Below, piece after piece: positions 16,589 to 23,554 of a stretch of 64,000 nucleotides of DNA. Every line of letters begins with the position of its first letter. The first letter of the stretch is position 1. The stretch comes from Myxococcales bacterium (GTDB lineage Bacteria > Myxococcota_A > Polyangia > Polyangiales > Houyiibacteriaceae): contig JAOTYL010000005.1 in the NCBI GenBank assembly GCA_029861865.1, positions 62,001 through 126,000 on the forward strand, given 5' to 3'. The position numbers were made by a program, and so were the translations under genes. The notes beneath the pieces are model-generated. The model saw only the letters and a program-made list of their open reading frames with translations, was not told where the DNA came from and made no database searches.

Positions 16589-16870
16589 ATGGCTGTCACG
16601 GTACGCATTCCAACTCCACTTCGAACATTGACCGGCGGGCAAGACGAAGTCTCCGCCGACGGCGGCACGGTGGCGGAGGTCATCGAGAACCTCGAAGCGA
16701 ATCACCCCGGCATGAAGGATCGACTCTGCGACGAAAAAGGCGTCCGGCGCTTCGTCAACATCTATCACAACGATGAGGACATCCGGTTCCTCGACAACCT
16801 GCAGACCGAGCTCAAAGAGGGCGACACGTTGAGCATCGTTCCTGCCATTGCGGGAGGGGCCCAGCTTTGA
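16589..16870 (+). CDS. MoaD/ThiS-type sulfur carrier protein (CysO-like) with 3-residue C-terminal cap
   Basis: A 93-residue ubiquitin-fold protein: 'MAVTVRIPTPLRTLTGG', 'VNIYHNDEDIRFLDN' and the C-terminal 'DTLSIVPAIAGGAQL'. Mycobacterial CysO ends in the same PA(V/I)AGG and carries sulfur as a thiocarboxylate on the final Gly. Here three residues, AQL, follow the di-glycine, so activation would need prior trimming, presumably by the JAMM protease of this operon. A good Shine-Dalgarno ('aaagga') precedes the ATG. Neighbours (E1-like, CysM-like, JAMM) support a role in cysteine synthesis rather than molybdopterin or thiamine synthesis. Confidence 0.85.
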   Translation: MAVTVRIPTPLRTLTGGQDEVSADGGTVAEVIENLEANHPGMKDRLCDEKGVRRFVNIYHNDEDIRFLDNLQTELKEGDTLSIVPAIAGGAQL

Positions 16871-17259
16871 GCCTCGATGCCGCGGCAAGACGTCGATACG
16901 CACGTCAGCTTCTTCTCAGCGAAATCGGCGAGGCGGGCCAGGAGCGCTTGTCCGGAGCCGGCTTTTGTCGAGGAGCCGAGGGCGATGCGGACGCGTACGC
17001 TGTGGCGGCGGAGTATCTTCGACGAGCAGGCTGCAAGGAGAGTGAAGGCGAAGGCACGTCGGTGCATGTACCCACCACCAAAGCGGTGATGCACTTCGCG
17101 GGGAAAGCCTCCCTTCGGGCACCCGCGGCAGCCGTGGTCGGTGCATTTGCGGCCGTTGAGCACCTGAAGGAAGCCCTCGGAGTCGGCCAGCCGCGCGAAT
17201 TCCCCTCAAACCTCACCCTCCCGCCCAAAAGGGGACAGTCCCCTTTTTCCAAGGGTTAA
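16867..17259 (+). CDS. Miniature HesA/MoeB/ThiF-like protein, internally deleted
   Basis: 130 residues from a TTG start that overlaps the carrier's stop (TTGA). The N-terminus 'RRRYARQLLLSEIGEAGQ' is that of MoeB/ThiF/HesA E1 enzymes, but the entire nucleotide-binding and catalytic core is missing. What follows ('AAEYLRRAGC' and 'AAVVGAFAAVEHLKEALG') resembles their later peripheral parts. It may be a decayed E1 copy or a repurposed small partner of the complete E1 encoded two genes upstream. The last ten residues or so (PPKRGQSPFSKG) are encoded by a REP-like palindrome, suggesting the original C-terminus was replaced by a repeat insertion. Confidence 0.6.
   Translation: MSLDAAARRRYARQLLLSEIGEAGQERLSGAGFCRGAEGDADAYAVAAEYLRRAGCKESEGEGTSVHVPTTKAVMHFAGKASLRAPAAAVVGAFAAVEHLKEALGVGQPREFPSNLTLPPKRGQSPFSKG
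17227..17248. repeat. REP-like perfect palindrome 'aaaaggggacagtcccctttt(t)'
   Basis: A 10-bp perfect inverted repeat around a single central base, aaaaggggac-a-gtccccttttt. Sequences of this kind (A4G4 arms with a GACAGTC centre) occur as dispersed REP elements mobilised by REP-associated tyrosine transposases in several phyla; only this copy is seen in the window. It lies inside the 3' end of the mini-E1 frame and 17 bases before the CysM start. In RNA it forms a strong hairpin with a T-run, so it could also act as an attenuator. Confidence 0.65.
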
Positions 17260-17264
17260 GCGGG

Positions 17265-18188
17265 ATGCGGTTTCGGAAGATAGAGTCGATCGTCGAAGCG
17301 GTGGGCAACACCCCACTCGTTCGTCTGCGCGCGATCGAAAAACAAACTCCGGGAGTGAAGATCTATCTGAAGCTCGAATATGCAAACCCAGGCGGCTCTG
17401 TGAAAGACCGCCCGGCCCTTCAGATGATGCTGGACGCCATCGAAAACGGAACCTTAACCAACGACAAGATTCTGATCGACGCAACGAGCGGGAATACTGG
17501 CGTGGCATACAGCTTATTCGGCGCCGCCCTCGGGTACCGGGTCGCACTCGTGATGCCGTCCAATGTCTCCAAGGCTCGAAAGGACATCACGCAGGCTTTC
17601 GGGACGGAGATCATCTACAGCGACCCCATGGAGGGTTCAGATGGCGCGATCCGAAAGGCCCGGGAGCTGGTTGCCGCGAACCCGGACCGCTACTTCTACT
17701 CCGATCAGTATTCAAACCCTTCGAACCCCCGCGCGCATTACCTCGGCACGGGCCAAGAGATCCTCGACCAAGTCGGAGACGAGATCACGCACTTCGTGGC
17801 CGGCCTCGGCACGAGCGGGACATGCATGGGCACGACGCGTCGGCTCCGGGAGCACTCGCGAAAGATCGAGTGCATCGCTCTCGAGCCGGCCGAAGCGTTG
17901 CATGGGCTCGAGGGCCTCAAGCACATGGGTAGCTCGATCGTTCCCGAGATCTTCGACTCCGACGTTCCCGACGAGATTCTTCCGGTGGGCACCGACGCAG
18001 GCTGGGACATGTCGGACCGCCTCGCCGCAGAAGAAGGCCTCCACGTCGGGCACTCCACCGGGGCCAACATCGCCGGCGCGCTCGAGGTCGCCAAGCGTGT
18101 CGAAGAGGGTTGTATCGTGGCGATCGCCTGCGATCGCGGGGATCGGTACTTCGCGCCGATGAAGTGGGAGAAGCGCTATGAGTGGTGA
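17265..18188 (+). CDS. cysM: CysM-type cysteine synthase (probable sulfur-carrier-dependent)
   Basis: 307-residue PLP beta-family enzyme: 'EYANPGGSVKDRPALQMM' with the PLP Lys, 'DATSGNTGVAYSLFG', 'GLGTSGTCMGTTRRL', and C-terminal 'IACDRGDRYFAPMKW'. It differs clearly from the CysK earlier in the operon. In Mycobacterium tuberculosis CysM uses O-phosphoserine and the thiocarboxylated carrier CysO. The adjacency here to a CysO-like carrier, an E1 and a JAMM peptidase argues for the same chemistry, although substrate choice cannot be read from sequence alone. ATG 17265 follows a 'gcggg' just downstream of a palindrome; its stop overlaps the JAMM gene by 11 bases. Confidence 0.85.
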   Translation: MRFRKIESIVEAVGNTPLVRLRAIEKQTPGVKIYLKLEYANPGGSVKDRPALQMMLDAIENGTLTNDKILIDATSGNTGVAYSLFGAALGYRVALVMPSNVSKARKDITQAFGTEIIYSDPMEGSDGAIRKARELVAANPDRYFYSDQYSNPSNPRAHYLGTGQEILDQVGDEITHFVAGLGTSGTCMGTTRRLREHSRKIECIALEPAEALHGLEGLKHMGSSIVPEIFDSDVPDEILPVGTDAGWDMSDRLAAEEGLHVGHSTGANIAGALEVAKRVEEGCIVAIACDRGDRYFAPMKWEKRYEW

Positions 18189-18684
18189 GGCACTGCCGTG
18201 GATCTCGGGTGACCTCGAGATCGCCAGGTCGGTGATGGCGCAGATCGAGCAACACGCGCTCGAGTGCTACCCAAGCGAGAGCTGCGGCTTCGTGTTCGGT
18301 CCGGCTGACGAGCCTGCGAGGCTCGATGGCATCCAGCGCGAGGAGAACGAAGCCGACAAGTACCACGAGCTCGATCCGGTCACCTTCCCTCGCACCTCGA
18401 ACACCTATTTCAAGATCAACGAGCTACGCGCCGCGCGCACCTTTGAAAAAGGTGAGAGCGAAGGGCGCCCGGTCAAAGTGATCTATCATTCGCACTGCGA
18501 CGCGGGGGCGTATTTCTCAGACGAAGATGCGGCGACGTTCGCCAACGGGGGCGAGCTCATGTGGCCGTGCGCATACATCGTCGTGAGCGTGGTCGATGGC
18601 AAGGTGGCCGAGCGGCGTCTTTGGGTGCACGTGCCCAATACGAACAGGTTCGAAGAGTCGACGCTGACGATCGGAGAAGGCTGA
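18178..18684 (+). CDS. mec: JAMM/MPN+ metalloprotease, CysO-cysteine peptidase (Mec)-like
   Basis: 168-residue JAB1/MPN+ zinc peptidase with the complete JAMM signature 'HSHCDAGAYFSDED' (H-x-H-x7-S-x2-D) and an upstream acidic residue in 'CYPSESCGFVFG'. Mec in mycobacteria releases cysteine from the CysO-cysteine adduct; related bacterial JAMM enzymes trim residues after the di-glycine of ThiS-like proteins. Both activities would fit this operon, whose carrier has a three-residue cap. It ends immediately against the convergent rplS stop, with no intergenic space. Confidence 0.87.
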   Translation: MSGEALPWISGDLEIARSVMAQIEQHALECYPSESCGFVFGPADEPARLDGIQREENEADKYHELDPVTFPRTSNTYFKINELRAARTFEKGESEGRPVKVIYHSHCDAGAYFSDEDAATFANGGELMWPCAYIVVSVVDGKVAERRLWVHVPNTNRFEESTLTIGEG

Positions 18685-19056
18685 TCAGCTTTCGTCGCTG
18701 GTTTGCCGCTGACGTTCGCGGAGCCGGGCCTTCTTGCCGCGCAGGTTTCGAAGGTAGTAGAGGCGAGACCGTCGGACGTGGCCGCGCGCGGTGACCTCGA
18801 TCTTCTCGATCCTTGGCGAGTGCAACGGGAAGATTCGCTCAACGCCCACGCCCGAAGAAACTTTTCGGACGGTGAAGGTAGCGCCGGCGCCCCCTTTGGT
18901 CTTGCGGATGACGACACCCTTGAAGACCTGAATGCGCTCCTTGTCGCCTTCCCGAATTCGGAAGTGCACATTGACGGTGTCGCCCACTCGGAATGTGGGA
19001 CGCTCGCGCATCTGCGCCTGCTCGATCGCGTCGATTTCTGGAACGCTTCCACTCAT
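18685..19056 (-). CDS. rplS: 50S ribosomal protein L19
   Basis: L19 with '[16 protein letters not shown]', '[16 protein letters not shown]', '[15 protein letters not shown]' and '[18 protein letters not shown]'. Start at ATG 19056 ([16 protein letters not shown]) with 'aagg' upstream gives 123 residues, close to family length; the ORF track extends to a GTG without support. It is the last gene of the rimM-trmD-methyltransferase-rplS run. Confidence 0.96.
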   Translation of the reverse strand: MSGSVPEIDAIEQAQMRERPTFRVGDTVNVHFRIREGDKERIQVFKGVVIRKTKGGAGATFTVRKVSSGVGVERIFPLHSPRIEKIEVTARGHVRRSRLYYLRNLRGKKARLRERQRQTSDES

Positions 19057-19110
19057 CGCCAAGCCTTCTACCAAAATGGAGCCGGGAGGTAGCACGGGCC
19101 CAAAATCAGG

Positions 19111-19692
19111 TCAAATCGGGTCTTTAGGCCGCGAGTTTCTTCCGAGCAGGCGGTCTAGCGTGATCGCGGCCGCGGCGCGCACCGAGAGGTGGTTGTAGTC
19201 GGTGGGCCCCTGAATCGGCTCTAGAACGGTGTCTGCGCGTCGCAGTAGACTCTCGCTCAGGCCGTGCCCAGTGCCGAAGAGGAGCAGTGTCGGTTGGGGT
19301 TCGCGAATGAGCCTCGCAGCCTCGAGTTCGTACGACGTTCGGCCGACTCCGGATTGGGCAGACGTGGCCACCAGTCGGGGAGGCTGCCCTTCCCTGGCCT
19401 CAACCCGCGTGATCGCGTCGTCGACCGATGAGGAGATTTCGACGATCGAGAGCGCCTCAGCGCGCTCCGGGAATCGATTCTTGCCCGAGCCTTCTCGCCA
19501 ATGGTCCAAGATTCGTTGAACGACAGGATACTGCGCCTCGATGGGACTAACGACGAAGTAACCTCGTAGCCCATAGGTCCGTGCGCTTCGGGCGATGTCG
19601 TGCACGTCGAGGTTGGTGACCGACGTGCTGACTTCCTCGCCGCCACGATCGACGACCGGATGGTGCACCAGAGCGCAGTAGACGGGGCTCAC
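19111..19692 (-). CDS. SPOUT-class RNA methyltransferase (TM1570-like family)
   Basis: 193 residues from GTG 19692, overlapping the trmD stop (GTGA). The knotted SAM-binding C-terminus is evident: 'LLLFGTGHGLSESLL', 'EPIQGPTDYNHLSVRAAAAI' and 'LDRLLG'. This family (PF09936-type, 'Methyltrn_RNA_4') is repeatedly found next to trmD, and its RNA target is not established to my knowledge. Between 'MSPVYCALVHHPVVDRGG' and the knot there is a family-specific N-terminal half. Cotranscribed with trmD and rplS. Confidence 0.85.
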   Translation of the reverse strand: MSPVYCALVHHPVVDRGGEEVSTSVTNLDVHDIARSARTYGLRGYFVVSPIEAQYPVVQRILDHWREGSGKNRFPERAEALSIVEISSSVDDAITRVEAREGQPPRLVATSAQSGVGRTSYELEAARLIREPQPTLLLFGTGHGLSESLLRRADTVLEPIQGPTDYNHLSVRAAAAITLDRLLGRNSRPKDPI

Positions 19693-20420
19693 GTCTCGCT
19701 CGCGATTTCGTCCAAGAGCACGCGGTCCTCCTCGGAGAGCTCCGCTCCCTCCAACAGCTCCGGTCTTCGCTCGAGCGTGCGCCGAAGTGATTCTTTGCGT
19801 CGCCACCGGGCGATCGCGGCGTGGTTTCCGGAGCGGAGTACGTCGGGGACCGCTCGACCTCGGAAGACCTCGGGTCGGGTGTATTGCGGGTATTCGAGGA
19901 GCCCATCGGCATGGGATTCGTCAGCCGCGGAGTCCTGGTTTCCGAGAACCCCAGGCAGCAATCGCGCCGTCGCTTCGATCACGGCGAGGGCGGCTGTTTC
20001 TCCGCCGAGCAGCACGAAATCACCCAGCGAAACCTCTTCGTCGACGAACGATCGGATGCGCTCATCGAATCCTTCGTACCGTCCGCACACCAGCGTCAGC
20101 GTCTCGAGCTTCGAGAACCGATGTGCATGGGACTGAGAAAAAGGCGCTCCCTGCGGCGTGAGCAGAACCCGATGTGTTGGGGCACCCCCGCGTTCCGTGT
20201 CGAGGTGGTCGATGGCGGCAGCAAACGGGCCGGGCATCAAGACCATCCCGCTACCGCCACCATAAGGTGCGTCGTCGACCGTGCGATGCTTGTCCTGCGC
20301 GAAGTGGCGCGGCGTGATCGTCGTCACCTCGATCGCGCCCGCGTCTTTGGCCTTGCCGAGAAGACCGAGGTCCAACACCTCGAAGAGCTCCGGGAACAAG
20401 GTGATGACTTCGAATCGCAT
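19689..20420 (-). CDS. trmD: tRNA (guanine-N1)-methyltransferase TrmD
   Basis: Makes m1G37 in tRNAs, protecting against frameshifting. 243 residues; 'MRFEVITLFPELFEVL', 'DAPYGGGSGMVLMPGP', SAM-knot region 'LVCGRYEGFDERI' and 'GDFVLLGGETAALAVIEA', then 'LLPGVLGNQDSAADESH' and 'EYPQYTRPEVFRG' are all canonical. Starts at ATG 20420 overlapping the rimM stop by one base (TGATG). Confidence 0.97.
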   Translation of the reverse strand: MRFEVITLFPELFEVLDLGLLGKAKDAGAIEVTTITPRHFAQDKHRTVDDAPYGGGSGMVLMPGPFAAAIDHLDTERGGAPTHRVLLTPQGAPFSQSHAHRFSKLETLTLVCGRYEGFDERIRSFVDEEVSLGDFVLLGGETAALAVIEATARLLPGVLGNQDSAADESHADGLLEYPQYTRPEVFRGRAVPDVLRSGNHAAIARWRRKESLRRTLERRPELLEGAELSEEDRVLLDEIASET

Positions 20421-20959
20421 CAGCGTCCCTTCTGCAGAGGGATGTCATCCAGCGCTTGGAGGTGCACCTTGCCGCCATCGACATCGACTCGGTCGAGCCA
20501 CTTGGGGAGCATGGGGACCTCCAAGAAGCCCGCCTCGGTCTCGACCTTCAGGCATTCGACGCTCGGATAGTCGAGCACTTCGACGACTTCTCCCACGGGG
20601 CGGTCGCCTTCGTACGCCTGCAGCCCGATCAGGTCGGCGTGGTAATACTCCCCTTCCTCGAGATCAGGGAGCGCCCCGCGGGGAATGCAAAGCGTGAACC
20701 CGCGCAACGCCTCTGCATCTTCTCGCGACTCCACTCCGGCAAGGCGTATGAGCAAAGCCTTCGGACCGCGTCGGCTCGTGATCACGTCCACCAGCGATGG
20801 TGCTTCGCCTGGTTCCGCCCGCACGAACACCTCGGTAAGCTCTTCGAGAAGGGTCGAGTCGGGATTGTACAAATGCACGCGAACTTCGCCGTCGACCCCG
20901 TGCGGCCTCGCGATCACGCCAAGCTCGATCCAGGAAACCAGGTCCGCAGCCTCTGTCAC
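20420..20959 (-). CDS. rimM: Ribosome maturation factor RimM
   Basis: 16S rRNA processing factor binding S19. N-terminal RimM barrel: 'LGVIARPHGVDGEVRVHLYN', 'GVESREDAEALRGFTL', 'LEEGEYYHADLIGLQAY'; C-terminal PRC barrel with 'FLEVPMLPKWLDRVDV'. 179 residues. The start is GTG 20959 without a clear Shine-Dalgarno. Normally preceded by rpsP and khpA; here those two genes are about 32 kb away and rimM is the first gene of its cluster. Confidence 0.94.
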   Translation of the reverse strand: MTEAADLVSWIELGVIARPHGVDGEVRVHLYNPDSTLLEELTEVFVRAEPGEAPSLVDVITSRRGPKALLIRLAGVESREDAEALRGFTLCIPRGALPDLEEGEYYHADLIGLQAYEGDRPVGEVVEVLDYPSVECLKVETEAGFLEVPMLPKWLDRVDVDGGKVHLQALDDIPLQKGR

Positions 20960-21082
20960 AGGAGTCTCTCATACCAGATTGGCGGGCTTCACGCGCGCCC
21001 TTGGATCACGTAGAAAGCCCCACACCGCAAAGTTGCGCTCCGTCGAGTCGACTTGGCATTCTGCGTGCCTCACGGAGGAGAG

Positions 21083-22672
21083 ATGCCGGAGCTACAGGTC
21101 ACAGCGTGGGACCTCGGTATTCTCATCGGTTACGTGGTGCTGACGCGCATCGCGTTCGGTTGGTTTTTCGCCCGGCGGATCCGTGGTGAAGGTGCAGAGG
21201 GGTATTTTCTTGGCGGTCATCGCATGCGATGGCCACTCATCGGCCTTTCGTTCTATGTCGCCAACATGAGCGGAAGCAGCTTCATCGGGCTTCCTGGCGC
21301 GGGATACCACAGTGGCGTGAGCGTCTATCACTACGAATGGATGCCCGCGCTTCTGATGATCGTTTTCGCCTTCTTCTTCCTTCCCCCGTTTCTGCGCGCG
21401 CGTGTGTACACGGCTCCGCAATTCCTCGAGGAACGGTTCGGCCGTGGGTCGCGCTTTGCATTCTCGGCGATGCTCTTGATCACGAGCATGTTGGTCGATG
21501 CGCCCGGTGCGCTCTATGCGGGTGCGATGGTGCTGAAGATTCTGCTCCCAGGCGTGCCGATTTTGGTGACGATCACGGTTGCCGCACTGGCGGCAGGAGT
21601 CTACATCGCGTTCGGCGGACTCGGTGCCGTGGTCGCCAACGATGCGCTACAAGCCGTGTTGATTCTGGCGGGCGGCACCGTCATCGCTGTGCTCGCATGG
21701 CAGGCCGTCGATTCCTGGGACGCCGTTGTGGAGGCAGCCCCGCCCGGCGCCCTGCACCTCATGCAGCCGGCGGACCACGAGATGGTGCCTTGGCCCGGTT
21801 TGTTCGGGGTATTCATCGTTGGAATGTACTTCTGGTGCACCAACCAGTTCATCATTCAGCGGGCACTCGGCGCCCAGACGTTGAACGACGGGCGGTGGGG
21901 CGCATTGTTCGCGGGCGTGTTGAAGCTTCCTAACCTTTTCATTCTGATCTTACCCGGCGTGCTGGCGACCGTGCTTTACCCCGGGCTCGACAATCCGGAT
22001 ATGGTCTTTCCCTTGCTCGCGTTCGACCTCCTGCCAGTTGGGCTACGCGGATTCATGCTCGCTGTCCTTGCGGCCGCAATGCTTTCGAGCCTCGAAGCGA
22101 TCCTCCATTCAGCATCCACCCTTTTCACGATGGATTTCGTGCATGTGGCGCGACCCGAGCTCGACAGCCAGAAACTCACCACCTTGGGCCGAATCGCCAC
22201 CCTGATCTTCATGGTGATCGCCGTAGCTTGGACCCCGATGATCTCGCGTTTCCCAACGCTATGGGAGTACCTTCAGTCGATCCTCTCCTATCTAACACCG
22301 CCGGTGGTGGCTGTCTTCGTCCTCGGGCTGTTCTGGAGGCGAGCTAATGCGACCGGTGCACTGGCCGGTCTCGTGATCGGCGTACCGCTGGGGGCAATAG
22401 GTTGGATCGTGGTCGAGTTGCTTGACGTGGGAACGCTTCATTTTCTCTACGCTGCGACGGGCATGTTCGTGGTTGGCATCTTGTTGGTCGTGGCCGGGAG
22501 TCTCGTCACCGCTCCTCCACCCGAGAAGAAGATTCGAGATCACATGTGGCGTATCGAGGACTACTTTCGCGATGCCGAAGCAGTTCGCGCCCTCCCCTGG
22601 TACCAAGACTACCGGCTGCAATCCGTCGCGCTTGCCGTCGTAGCGTTCGCGGTCGTGGTGTGGTGGTGGTGA
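21083..22672 (+). CDS. Sodium:solute symporter (SSS/SLC5 family)
   Basis: Membrane symporter of about 529 residues with 13 or more hydrophobic helices. Start at ATG 21083 (MPELQVTAWDLG) is supported by a strong 'ggaggagag'; the ORF track begins at an upstream TTG. Family marks: 'GYFLGGHRMRWPLIGLSF' before TM2, 'SGSSFIGLPGAGY', 'TAPQFLEERFGRG' and 'AAMLSSLEAILHSAS' in the TM8 sodium-site region. It most resembles the sugar-type (SglT/SGLT-like) branch, and it sits beside the sucrose genes. Substrate may be a sugar or compatible solute; not determinable here. Confidence 0.85.
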   Translation: MPELQVTAWDLGILIGYVVLTRIAFGWFFARRIRGEGAEGYFLGGHRMRWPLIGLSFYVANMSGSSFIGLPGAGYHSGVSVYHYEWMPALLMIVFAFFFLPPFLRARVYTAPQFLEERFGRGSRFAFSAMLLITSMLVDAPGALYAGAMVLKILLPGVPILVTITVAALAAGVYIAFGGLGAVVANDALQAVLILAGGTVIAVLAWQAVDSWDAVVEAAPPGALHLMQPADHEMVPWPGLFGVFIVGMYFWCTNQFIIQRALGAQTLNDGRWGALFAGVLKLPNLFILILPGVLATVLYPGLDNPDMVFPLLAFDLLPVGLRGFMLAVLAAAMLSSLEAILHSASTLFTMDFVHVARPELDSQKLTTLGRIATLIFMVIAVAWTPMISRFPTLWEYLQSILSYLTPPVVAVFVLGLFWRRANATGALAGLVIGVPLGAIGWIVVELLDVGTLHFLYAATGMFVVGILLVVAGSLVTAPPPEKKIRDHMWRIEDYFRDAEAVRALPWYQDYRLQSVALAVVAFAVVVWWW

Positions 22673-22686
22673 GGATCGTCGCCACC

Positions 22687-23487
22687 TCAAAGCACGCCAA
22701 AGTGCCGACAACCCTCGAGGACACCGCGCGCAAAAGGGTGGTGGGCGAAGTAGAGATGCCCACTGAGGCGCCGCTTGGCGGCCTCCTTTCGAAGGTCTGA
22801 CTTCAGCGATTCCTCGGCATTGGCCACGACGATCACGCGATACCCGGCCAACATGGCGGCGCGATCGTTTCCAGAGTCCCCGGCGTAGATCAAGTGCTCG
22901 GCGGCGATCTTGGTATGGTCATGCAAGTAACGGACTGCATAGTCCTTGGCGACTCCGGCGGGGAGCACATCCAATAGGCCTCGCTCCAAAACCGAGTCGT
23001 AGCTCGCGACGAGATTCACCCTCGCGCCCGCGGATTTCAGGCGGTCCGCAGCCTCGTTCAGAACCCAATCGACATTCTTTGGCGTGTAGTAACTCACTTT
23101 GAATTCGGCCTGCTTCTCATCTTCCTGAAGCTTCAGACTCTCGATGCCGTCGAGCGCACTCTTGACGTCTTCTCCACGCAGCCCCCCAAAGGCGGTGCGC
23201 ATTTCTTTTCGGTATTCCTCATCCGGTGCATAGACGCCATCGGTGACGCGATACACGCTCGTGCCGACGTCGCATACCAGAAGATCGGGTAACGGCAGCT
23301 CGAACTCCTCAATTCCTCGCTGCGCGAGTGCCAGGTGACGCCCGGTGACGTAGGCTAGGAGTAGTCCTTCCGCATCACGAACCGCGTGCACGAACTCCCG
23401 CAACTCCCGCAAGCGCTTAGCACTCCGCTCAAGAGGAATCAGCGTGCCATCAAGGTCGGACGCGAGTAGGTACTGTGGTATGCTCAT
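22687..23487 (-). CDS. HAD hydrolase, sucrose-6-phosphate phosphatase-like
   Basis: Start at ATG 23487 (MSIPQYLLASDLDGTLIP) gives 266 residues. HAD motif I 'ASDLDGTLIP', motif II region 'AYVTGR', motif IV 'YAGDSGNDRAAML', and a C2-type cap between ('FKVSYYTPKNVDWVL') as in S6PP-family sucrose phosphatases. It is divergent from the fused enzyme that carries its own phosphatase domain, so the locus encodes two such domains. It may serve sucrose-6-phosphate or a related sugar phosphate such as glucosylglycerate or mannosylglycerate precursors. Confidence 0.78.
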   Translation of the reverse strand: MSIPQYLLASDLDGTLIPLERSAKRLRELREFVHAVRDAEGLLLAYVTGRHLALAQRGIEEFELPLPDLLVCDVGTSVYRVTDGVYAPDEEYRKEMRTAFGGLRGEDVKSALDGIESLKLQEDEKQAEFKVSYYTPKNVDWVLNEAADRLKSAGARVNLVASYDSVLERGLLDVLPAGVAKDYAVRYLHDHTKIAAEHLIYAGDSGNDRAAMLAGYRVIVVANAEESLKSDLRKEAAKRRLSGHLYFAHHPFARGVLEGCRHFGVL

Positions 23488-23554
23488 GCTTGCGACGTGA
23501 AGCCTAGCGAGGACCGAATCCATCTGCACGTAGGAAGGCGCTAGTCGGGGGCCC

